Shown in pieces: positions 29,425 to 39,100 of a DNA stretch of 64,000 nt. This DNA is from Cylindrotheca closterium. Taxonomy: Eukaryota > Bacillariophyta > Bacillariophyceae > Bacillariales > Bacillariaceae. The DNA lies in assembly GCA_933822405.4 (NCBI GenBank), contig CAKOGP040001335.1, positions 310,001 to 374,000 of the forward strand. Direction: 5' to 3'. The notes beneath the pieces were generated by a model. That model ran no database searches. It was given only the letters and a program-made list of their open reading frames with translations, and had not been told where the DNA came from. Position 1 is the stretch's first letter, and the number at the start of each line of letters is the position of its first letter. A program made the translations under genes and the position numbers.

Positions 29425-31000
29425 TTAGCTGTAGTGGGAAGCATCGGCCCCATCGGTGGATCGCAATCGTTCCATACTGAGCCAAACAATAGCACCAATG
29501 GTAATGAACGCCGAAAGGAACCACTTGGAGACTCGCTCGACTCCACTGATTTCTTTGAATACCAAAATTCCCCACAAACCGCTGACAAGGATCTTGGCTT
29601 GAACCAAACTGTTGCCAACTCCTTGCCCTAGGTAAGTGACGGAGATGATACTGCCAAACATGGCAATGGACAAAAAGACTCCAGCCAAGGTTCCTGGTTT
29701 CCAAAGAGCAGCAAAATGCCATTCGGGCATAGACTGGGCAGCCGCAACGACGGAGCCAGCTTGTATTGATCGCACCACCAAAAATAGAGCCCAAATGATA
29801 ATGTTGGAAATCATAGCGCCACAGGCAATGCTGATAATGTATAGTTCTCCACCAAATCCTTCTTCCTTGGCATAGTGAAGTGGAACCAAGGAACATCCTG
29901 TAAAGACTCCATTGATGACGGCACCGGCAATTCCACATTGACGCTTGGTCAATGTAATTCCACAGATGGTGGCGTTGGGTGCGTTGGGGTCATCTGGTGC
30001 CGTGATTTTTCTAGGTTTGGTATTACTACCACTCAATCTGGTTGTGGATGCATTCATGGGTTGGGCCTCCAATTCTGCGTCTTCTTCCTTTAGGGTCAGG
30101 TCGTTGACACCGGTAGACGTTGGAGGAGGTGCACTGTACCGACTCATGCCCACCAATCCAAGGGCCAACAAGCAAAAACTGGCCAAGGTTCCACCCAAAT
30201 CATGGACGGGTTCTTTGAAAATAATGATACCAAATAGGAAATTGACCAAGATCATGATTGATGCCCAAGTTCCTGTTGATTGCGTAGGAAGAAAGTCATG
30301 AGTGATGCATTAGACAGACTACATTGTAACTCGAAACGAGAACACGACACCCAATCACGCATCAACAGAACATACCTACTGCAATGGCCAACCCTGCTTT
30401 TCGAATGCCGTAAATTCCACCGGTACCTCCCAAAACCCACAGCAACCCACTCAATAGACCCCAGGATGTAAATTTGACCTCCACACCTAGCAACATAACA
30501 CTCCACCCTAGTACAAATATGATAAGAGTCTTGTACGATTGCATCACCAAGGGGTGCACGTCAATCGATTTGGTAGCTCGAATGGGAACTCCATAGGTTC
30601 CATAGGCAAGCGCAGCAATCGCAGCAGCGATCCAACCACAAGATTCATCGCAGATTCCGTCTTCTAATAGCATCAATGTCATGGTAGGCTCTGTCAGTGT
30701 TGTAGGATAGTTGGTTTGTTGATGATCTTCTTCTTCACTTGCGTACACTACAGAAAAAGAAGCAGTACCGTCGATCCTTCTGGTTATTTTCCAGTTGTTG
30801 TCGTCGTCAAAAGTGTCGCATCGAGCACCCCTGCTGGCGCTCGCTTGAATATTCAGCGAGCGGTTAAAAAAGCAACGTCTCCACCAATGGTGTCGTCGTG
30901 CAGAGGACGAACTGGCGTCACGAGATCCACTTCTGTTTTGAGGTGCTTCTGACCTGCTGGCGCGCAAAGGACACATCGGGCTAAGGGGTGAATGAGACAT
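29425..31000 (-). CDS. TMEM144-like multi-pass membrane transporter
   Basis: Two exons, 31000-30376 and 30272-29425, joined across a 103 bp intron with donor GTATGT and acceptor CAACAG. The splice restores the sequence AVGTWASIMILVNFLFG. About ten hydrophobic helices are seen. The first contains AALAYGTYGVPIRATKS, and an LLWVLGGTGGIYGIRKAGLA helix and the FKEP motif match the TMEM144 branch of the drug/metabolite transporter superfamily, in which human TMEM144 is a carbohydrate transporter candidate. A hydrophilic loop separates two halves of about five helices. The start is uncertain: the ATG at 31000 gives a roughly 106-residue polar N-terminus, while the ATG at 30682 starts 12 residues before the first helix and may be the true one. 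Substrate unknown. Confidence 0.78.
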
Positions 31001-31401
31001 GCCATTTCCGACTAATGCGACTTTTAGGGCCCCGCATTGCCTAGCAGAAGCAGGTTTTGTTTCTGTGCGATGAACGCGCGGTAGTATTGCATTTTCATTT
31101 TATACTGCAAAAAAAACCGGTTGTGCCTCTTCCGACTCAACCGATTACTGTTTTTCTATTTTCCACGCCAGCCCGTTAGAAGCACATTTTGCTGGGAACG
31201 AAACAGAAGTGATCCGATCCAATCTGATCGATCCCACTTTTAAAACGTACTGTACCAGTACATTACCCCAAATCCATTCTTCATGTCGCAGCAATAATTT
31301 TAAAAGTATACTGTAGGTACCGGTAGTAGCAGAACAATGTATTGCTTTAAAATATATAATTATACAGAATTTGAGTAAGCCTTGGTCATATCTCTCTTGT
31401 A
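31001..31401. other. Intergenic region between transporter and SGNH-like gene
   Basis: 401 bp, AT-rich towards 31370, with GTACTGTACCAGTAC-like sequence at about 31247 and TACCGGTA at 31318-31325. No gene was seen. Confidence 0.5.
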
Positions 31402-32574
31402 TTATACCACCTCGGATAGACTGTGTGCACTCCTTCCACTTCCTTCGCTGCTAGAAGAATCGGAATGTACGTTGGGTCTGGACACTGCGCTATCCCGAAG
31501 CTTGCGTTTTTGTCGTTCCGACAACTTTTGCAATTGCAAAAAGCGGCACAAGACGATATTGGAAAGGAGTAGTCCAATGGACAAGGCCAAAATGACGTTG
31601 AATCCTTGATTCGGTGGGACTTCTTCTGGTTCTTCAATGCCACAGATAATGCCAGCTACTTCTCGCAAAATGGCAGCATCCTGTTTGGAAGGAAAGGGCA
31701 TGGGTGGATCGAGGTATCTAGCATTGCTCCACCAAGTCTCATCGTAGGCTTCCGGTGGCATTTCTCCCGTAATGGTGCAAAAGAGGACACTGGCTTCCAA
31801 AAAGGTACCCATTGGACTGGGATGAAAGTCATCTGGAGCGTAAAGACGATTCCAGTAGGACTTGCCATAGTTGTCGCGAATGTACTTGAAGGCTAGTCCG
31901 AAATGAGCCACTGTTGCCTGGGGAAAGATTGCTTCGTACTCGTCGTATCCTTCGTCGAGCAATTCGGTAAACTGATAAAAGCCGCCCAAGTCACCTGAAT
32001 GTTTCGCAGGGGCTCGGTAGGCCGCAGTCATTAACAGAATCACCATGGTATTATCACCAATCAGTGGCAAGTATTTATTTTGCAAGGTGTCCATGGAAGC
32101 AGTTCGATTGACCTCTCGGACCGGTCCTTGGGTGTGATCATTGATGATCACATAATCCCATTCGCGTTCTTTCAAAAGAAATGTGACATTCGGGGCACCA
32201 ATGTCAAAGGTACCGTCATCCAGTAGAGCATTGGGTGTATCGAAGCGATCTTCCATGCCATTGCCGTCATTGAATAGGCGGGTGACATTGGCTCCTCCCC
32301 TGAAGCAGGAATCGGAGATGACTTCTTTGTATTTGTATTTCAACATTCGCTGAAGCAATCTGGGACAATCATTGTAGAATTGGATCGAGTTGCCTATGTG
32401 GGCCACACTGAGTTCTTCGTCCAATTCTGCTACTTGAATTGCAAGTTCCTCTCCAATGTCATTCTCCGCTGGATCGGAAATAAAATCACCAGCATCTTGA
32501 GCCCGCACTGATGAGAGAGTGGTGGTCAATAGTAGCAACAATAATAGACTTGATATTTGTAACATGCTTGTCAT
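31402..32574 (-). CDS. Membrane-anchored SGNH hydrolase-like protein (DUF4886-like)
   Basis: Single exon, 390 aa, ATG at 32574. A clear signal peptide (residues 1-25, poly-Leu core) leads to a luminal or extracellular domain. GNS at 61-63 fits the block I serine of SGNH/GDSL hydrolases, INDHTQGP at about 144-151 the Asn/Gly blocks, and DDFHPS at 248-253 the catalytic Asp and His. One transmembrane helix (about 327-345, FNVILALSIGLLLSNIVLC) and a short Ser-rich cytosolic tail follow, making a type I membrane protein. SGNH enzymes are esterases, lipases or sugar deacetylases. The substrate is unknown and catalysis is inferred from motifs alone. Confidence 0.72.
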   Translation of the reverse strand: MTSMLQISSLLLLLLLTTTLSSVRAQDAGDFISDPAENDIGEELAIQVAELDEELSVAHIGNSIQFYNDCPRLLQRMLKYKYKEVISDSCFRGGANVTRLFNDGNGMEDRFDTPNALLDDGTFDIGAPNVTFLLKEREWDYVIINDHTQGPVREVNRTASMDTLQNKYLPLIGDNTMVILLMTAAYRAPAKHSGDLGGFYQFTELLDEGYDEYEAIFPQATVAHFGLAFKYIRDNYGKSYWNRLYAPDDFHPSPMGTFLEASVLFCTITGEMPPEAYDETWWSNARYLDPPMPFPSKQDAAILREVAGIICGIEEPEEVPPNQGFNVILALSIGLLLSNIVLCRFLQLQKLSERQKRKLRDSAVSRPNVHSDSSSSEGSGRSAHSLSEVV

Positions 32575-33850
32575 GGTCTATGTTCTGACTGACTGTGCGT
32601 ATTGCAGATGGATACTCTACTAGCAGAAGTAGGATTCGGAGTCGTTTTCACTCTTGCTTGCTACTATTAACGCAAGCTCTCTCGTTCTTTCTAATCGCCG
32701 AACGAGGTGTTGGTGCAAACTAAAACACAAGATTGTTCAACGTCGTCGCTTCTTGTTTTGGGTGTTCTCCAAAAATCAAAGAGAGCTAAAAATATCTATG
32801 AGCCGTTGAGAAAATGCCAATCGCTAATCCGTTCCATGTATGTATCCGGGTATCTTTCTATAGACCCTTCCGACTGCAATCAATTTCAAACTTCAACTCC
32901 CCAAGAATGCAGACCTCTTCGATTGCTTGATTCCTTCGGACGTCACACTGTGACAACCCGAAAACCTCCATTCCACTTACTTGGTCGTACAATCCTACTA
33001 GGAACATCTTCGATGAATGGCGTCAGCACGGCGTTTCCAATCATTGGAGAACCACATCGGTGGAATGGAATTTATTATATTTCTCGTCATGCAAATCTGG
33101 CATCCTCATCGCGAAACAGAACTTGAACATCAAAAGCGCGGGGGCGAAGAAAACGAACGGACCTGTCATCGAATGAATGAATGAATGAATCCCATCGAGA
33201 GATAGACCTAACCATACTATGTCGTAGTCATCAATCATGAACTCTATCCACCACTAGTCGTTGTACACCATTTCAAAAGATACCGTATTCAACGAGCGTC
33301 GCGTCGCGTCGCCGAAATTTCAAAGGAATGACTCACTAGATCGCTCAAAAACGCATCGGAAACGTGGGTATCATCCTCCACTCTCTCTCTCGCTTCAAAA
33401 GACTACCACTGCACTATAGATTCAATGCTACACGCACAGGTAATAGTTGTAATGTTTGCTTCTTAGCGTTAATGAATATAATGCTAGGCTGCTATGCGGT
33501 TCCTTCCATGCAAAGTTCAACTGTTGGTCCCGTGACTTGAGTGTCACGGAGTTTTCAGTCCAAGAATGGAATGGAAAATGCCGTTCTTGTTCATGACTAT
33601 AGGATGGATGCAGGTGCACCCATTAACTTGAAGTCATTTTGAATAGAACAAAACAGCATGTATGGAATGGATATTGAATCCCTGACAGATCAAACTCATC
33701 ACCAGTCGTGTCGTGTCATACGGAAGGACATGAGTCCAACCATATAGGGGATGGTGATGATGGTAGCTTGTAGTAGGAGTGGTCTTGAAGTGGTATTAGT
33801 AGTAGTAGGTAGCGAGAGTGATCTTGTAATTGTAGCTTCACTGTCACTTG
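32575..33850. other. Gene-poor region
   Basis: 1.28 kb without a convincing gene. It contains a (GAAT)5 microsatellite at 33171-33190. The longest frame (32707-33126, plus) begins with GTG and has no recognisable features. Part may be UTR of the flanking genes. Confidence 0.5.
33171..33190. repeat. (GAAT)5 microsatellite
   Basis: Five perfect GAAT units in non-coding DNA. Confidence 0.95.
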
Positions 33851-34486
33851 CTACCACCACATCCGTGGTCGCGGTCTCCTGAGAAAGGATGGCGCCGATG
33901 GCTCATCGCATTGCGCCAAAAGTCGAGCAAAGGCCACACAGGCCTTGCTGGAGCTTCCAGCTAGTTCCGCCATGTCATCATCATCTTGAGCTTCGACCAC
34001 TTGTTGGACGTGGACTTTGCGATGTTTCTTGGAGTATGGCAAAATGGCCCATTCGAGGCCGCGCACATGAGTGGGAAGGTGCAGTTTGGGCTTGCGAATG
34101 TTGGTCTTGGAGATGAGCCAGGTGGGCTTGTTCTCGTCTTCTGATTCAGAGGATGAAGAAGAAGAGGTGTCTTCGTCACTGTAACAACATTGATCGTAAG
34201 CATCGTTCGCGTTGGCAATGTCGTGCGGATGATGCGTCTTGAATAGTTTGGCGAGACGATGGTTGTTTTGCAGGATTTCCTTACGCTCGTCTTTGGTCCA
34301 CCAAAGATCTCCCTTTTCCTGTTGTTTGCTAGCAGAGTTGTCGTATTCAAGGACGTGGACATCCGTAAACTGAACCTTTCGCTTGCGATTTTGCAAGCTG
34401 TGTTTCACAGGGGTGAGTTTGGTTCGAATGCCCTTTGGCTTGGAGCGAAGTTCCAAAGACGAGTTCATGATGCTAGAGACGCCCAT
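33851..34486 (-). CDS. Small conserved-looking unknown protein
   Basis: Single exon, 211 aa, ATG at 34486 (MGVSSIMNSSLELRSK). A basic stretch with RKVQFTDVHVLEYDN is followed by DLWWTKDERKEIL, a Ser/Glu/Asp run, then HVRGLEWAILPYSKKHRKVH and VQQVVEAQDDDDM. The layout of a VxFxxVxxxEY strand, a WWTKDE block and an RGLE helix recalls small uncharacterised proteins that are abundant in diatoms; this is recollection, not a search. No signal peptide or membrane segment. Function unknown. Confidence 0.65.
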   Translation of the reverse strand: MGVSSIMNSSLELRSKPKGIRTKLTPVKHSLQNRKRKVQFTDVHVLEYDNSASKQQEKGDLWWTKDERKEILQNNHRLAKLFKTHHPHDIANANDAYDQCCYSDEDTSSSSSSESEDENKPTWLISKTNIRKPKLHLPTHVRGLEWAILPYSKKHRKVHVQQVVEAQDDDDMAELAGSSSKACVAFARLLAQCDEPSAPSFLRRPRPRMWW

Positions 34487-36163
34487 ACTTTTGGTGATCT
34501 TGAGATGAGGATAAGAGTTTCCTTTGGTTTGCTATATGCTTGTGTTGCTGTCAACAGCGTGCTTTGTATTTGTGTCGATTATATTATTCGAGTCCCAGCG
34601 AAAAGTGTGTGATACCGGAACTGAAAGTGAAGGAAGCCCGAATATTTTTTTGTTTGTGACGAAGAGAAGGGGGCTTGAAACGGGCGGGACGGTGTTGGCG
34701 TACTCTGTGTAGCCTTTGTGTAGAATGTACCAGCGAGGAATGTACCACGGATGTCATATATGACAAAGCTACTTATGAACCAATCTGCCAACAGTATCCA
34801 CGCCAGTTCAAAAACTGCTTTCAACACATCACGAACACGAAAATCGCGGTTGATGGACGTTGATCTGGTACTCGTGCCGTACCAGTAGATGCGTTGACGA
34901 TCGTAAAAACGAGTGGGCAGGGAGATGAGCCCCACGACGAGAACATCAGGATTCATTATTGATCAATGCAAGGCACAGCATCAGTCTTGTCCTACCTGTA
35001 TGATCCATGGCATTTCCTCATCACCTCACTCTCAGATGGTATGTATGAATGAGATGAGATGAGAGTCCGTTTTCTCCTGTCGTCTCAGAAATGACAAGGT
35101 GACGACGAATGGGTATTATCAGATGGGATCCGGAGGAAGAACACCTCACGTGTTGATCTACCACAATAAACGAAGCATGTTAAGACGTGTAATGTGGCGA
35201 TGGTGATGCATCATACACCACCATACATGCCTCTTTCATCTAAGATGTTTCAATTTTGTCGTCCAAAATTTTAACGAACGGTTTTTCAAACACACAATAC
35301 TGTAGGTTCTGGAGAGAAAATATCCCAATTGTCCAAGCCCACACAATCAAAGAATCATGTAGGACGTGATATGGCAATAGTGATGCGTTGCTTCTATCAA
35401 CATTAGCATACATGCGTATTCATCACAGATGATTGATTGATTCTTCCTTCGACCTAAATTTCGAAGAACAGCGTCTGAAAGACACGAAAGGTTGGAGGTG
35501 CCATCGTCACGCTGAGAGACACACAAGATAACTTTGTCTACACGTATAGTCCATTAAAAAAAAATTTTAGTTAAGGATACAGCCGTTGTCAATCAAACAT
35601 TGCGGTAGCATGGTGCTTTGGACTACCGGTCGAAGAAGCAGGCAAGACCCAAACCGTCAAAGATGAAAGCCGAAGGAATCTCGGGCTTTTTCACTGGAGC
35701 TAGATGATAAAGATGACTTTATTCTGAAAACTACATTATTATTAATGATCCACGCGCTGTTGTTCCAATCATTGCCATCATCGTCCACTGTCGGAGTGGA
35801 ACGCGCCTGGGTGAGCCGCCAACATTGAAATAAAATAGAACGGACAAAAATTCCCAAAACAGATGCCGATGTCTTGGTCCGATGTGTCAGAAATCGGAAA
35901 CAAACGTGGAGAAAGGAGAACAGGAGTTCAATGATGCACAAGTGCGAATTATTTTGAATTTGCTGCGACACTGACGTCATTTTGTGCAGAATTGCGTACG
36001 CCGACTGCCGTTGAAATATTTGGTAGAAATGTGCAACCAATCAAACACCTTCCACGGTATGTCACACAACGGTTTTTCGATAGCTATCAACGGAACGAAG
36101 TAACGTCTCATCACGAACAAACAACATCAATACAATAATATCAATGGAAAGGAGAGTCGCAAG
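34487..36163. other. Long divergent intergenic region
   Basis: 1.68 kb between divergent genes. It includes a degenerate tandem duplication (35160-35500, listed separately), a T-rich stretch with AAAAAAAAATTTTAG at about 35557, and only weak frames (34579-34956 and 35657-36040, both minus) that I do not accept. The promoter of protein E should lie at its right end. Confidence 0.5.
35160..35500. repeat. Degenerate tandem duplication of about 180 bp
   Basis: The segments at about 35160-35335 and 35343-35500 align by eye in the same order: CAATAAACGAAGCATGT / CAATCAAAGAATCATGT, GGCGATGGTGATGC / GGCAATAGTGATGC, CATACATGC in both, ATCTAAGATG / ATCACAGATG, then GTCGTCCAAAATTTT / TTCGACCTAAATTTC. 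The copies are much diverged. Confidence 0.6.
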
Positions 36164-39100
36164 ATGAGATTTAGTTTCGTCGTGCTTTCAATAGCTCTTC
36201 TACAGGATCATGACAACCGTACTAGTTTGGGGGTCGATGCCTTTGTGAATCCTAAACCAAGCATCACCGCACGACACCCAATAGTAGCAGTCCAGAATAC
36301 CCTCGATCCCGATGCCTCCAACTTGGACGAGGAACTCGAACTATTGATGCGACAACGAGATAAAATTGAGCAACGGTTCCAATCGAATGATGAGTTGTCA
36401 CAGCTGCTATTCCAACGGGATCAAATTGAACAACAATTACTCAAAAGCAACTTTCAAGAGGCTCCAACTACCACGGTGGCGGATCTAGCCGACACAGAGC
36501 TAGCTCGGGAAAAGTTACGGCGAGAACTAGAAGCCGCGGAAAAGCGGCGCAAATTGTTGGAAACAGAACTGGAAGCTAGCAAAAAGAAGCAAGACTTGGG
36601 CAAGGAAGAACTCCGCAAATCGCTAAAAGAAAGAGATGTCACCCGTAGCGAAGTCCGCGAGATTACGGGAGGTTCGAGTCTGTTTCCGTTAGCCAGTCTA
36701 TCCTTGGGGGCTCTTGCGCTGGGAAGGAGCGCACTTGAAAACAGACGCAGAAAAGTAGAAGGTGAGTCATGCGTCGTGATGTGATGTGATGCTTTTTTAT
36801 GTTATGTAGTTTGTGACACGACAAGGTTTTCTCATTTTGCATGAATTGTACACAGAAAATGAATATGAAGAGCTACAACGTCGATTCGACAAGGAACGAA
36901 GAGAACGAGATCGTAGGGCAGATGCAGAAAATAGAAATCTGATCTTGGGAGTGGGGGGCGCCTTTGTGGTTGGTACTGCGGCAGTGAGTGATAACGCCCT
37001 CAATTCAGCGTCATCGCTAGACAATGGCAACAGAGGCAAAGTCGAACAATCTGCTAAATCCTCCAACAACGTTGCAAAGGAAGGCTCTACGCAGTTGCCG
37101 TATCTGGAAACCAAAATCAAACAGGCTGAAATCGATGTGAAAAGGAATCGGGCACTCATTCAAGAACAAGAGGCAAAAGCCAACCAGTTGAACTTTGAAT
37201 TACAGCAACAAATGGAGAACGATAAGATTCTTGCGGATCAATTGCGAGAAGCAGAAGCGAAGTTGACCATTGAACAAAAAGCGGCGGCTGTAAAGTCGGC
37301 ACAAGAGAAGGAAATCGCTGCCGCTAAGGCAGCAGCCAAGAAGGAGGCTGAAGCCAAGGCCAAGGCTGATCTGGACAAGATTCAAGCCCAACTCAAGGCC
37401 ACTGAAACCAAGTTGAAAGAGACAGAAGTGAGATTGTCCAGCCCTGCTAACCCCGAAATTGTAAAACTCCAAGCAAAACTCAAGGAAGCCGAAGACAAGT
37501 TGAAGACGACTAGTGGTTCTACGGCAGAAGTAGCCAAACTACAAACACAATTGAAACAAGAAATGACGAAAGCCCAACAAGATCAAGTAGCAAAACTGAA
37601 AGAAGTCGAAGCCCGAAAAGTTGCTGCAGATCTGATTGAATCTGAGAGTCTAGCCCGACAACGAACAAATGCCTTGTCGAGTAATCTAGAACGACAAAAG
37701 GGTGCTACTTTAGCTACCGAAAAACTCACGCAAGAAAGAGTGAAACTAGATAAAGCCAGTGAAGATGTGAAAAAGAAGACAAACATCAAGATTGAAGCCG
37801 ACAAATTCCTGAAAGAGAAAGAAAGATCTGCCAAAAAGGCTGCCTCAGAATTGATTGCGCAAGAGAACATTGCCAACGATAGGTCTGCAACGATAGACCA
37901 GCGAACGAAAGCAGAGATTATGTACAAGGAAGCCGAAGTCAAAGTGACCAAGGAAACTGAGGCTAGGATACTGGCCGAGAAGAAAGCCAAGCAGGCCGAG
38001 GAAGACTTGAAGACAGCCACTGCCAAGAAGGCTGCACTAGAGAAATCCGTTATCAATGTTGAAAAGGAAGCCAAGAAAGCGTTGGCGGCGGCAAAGAGAG
38101 GAGGCTACAGACCATCCGCAGCGGCTCAAATGATCTCCGGGAAACGGCCTTCAGAGTTGGAGAACTCTGGTGCAAAGAGTTTTGTTCAGATCTACGAGAG
38201 AGTTGCAGTAACTGCCACTGGTATTGGACTGGCGGCGGCAATCTATGCGGTCGCGACCGGAAGGCCTCTGGGAATCATGCCCAACGATCCAAGATATCAA
38301 GGCGGCGGTATGGAGTTCTCATTCCCAAAGATGCCAAATTTTCCAAACTTTGGAGGAGGTGGCCAAGGGCTCGGACAAGGATCCAACCAAGGATTTGCCC
38401 CGTTTTCCAAAAGCAACTCCAACGGTGGATTTGGCGGTGCAACTAATGCCAGCGGCGGCGGATTTGGAGGAAGTCCAAATGGCAGTGGTCTAGGAAGCGG
38501 TGGTGGTTTTGGAGGCGGCGGAGCCTCAGGCTTTGGTGCAGGAAGCACGTCAAAGGGGGGGTTCGGAGGAGGCGGTGGAATGGGCGGATCTGCTAAAGGA
38601 GGCTTTGGAAGTGGATCATCGAGCCTCGGCGGATCAAGCACCTCGAAGGGTGGTTTTGGCGGAGGTGGAAGCACTTCCAACGGAAGCTTTGGAGGCGGAT
38701 CATCAAGCTTTGGCGGATCCAGTACTTCAAAGGGAGGATTCGGGGGTGCAGGTGGGCTCGGAGCCGGTGGAACACCCAGCTTTGGAGGCGGATCAAGTAC
38801 ATCGAAGGGTGGTTTTGGCGGTGGATCTTCAAGCTTCGGAGGAGCAAGTACTACCTCGAAGGGAGGGTTCGGTGCTGCAGGGGGGCTCGGAGCCGTTGGA
38901 ACACCTGGCTTTGGAGGCGGATCGAGCACCTCAAAGGGTAGTTTTGGAGGTGGAGCGTCAAGCTTCGGTGGATCCAGTACTGCCTCGAAGGGAGGATTTG
39001 GAAGTACTGGTGGCGCAGGTGGGCTCGGAGCCGGTGGAACACCCAGCTTTGGAGGCGGATCAAACACCTCGAAGGGCAGTTTTGGAGGCGGAGCGTCAAG

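Noticed and set aside
32707..33126. 139-codon plus-strand frame
   Set aside because: It starts with GTG, has no ATG near the start and no recognisable feature.
34579..34956. 125-codon minus-strand frame starting with ATG
   Set aside because: Unremarkable composition, no domain, and it lies in the 5' region of a better supported gene.
35657..36040. 127-codon minus-strand frame
   Set aside because: Weak start, no features, and it lies in the likely promoter of protein E.
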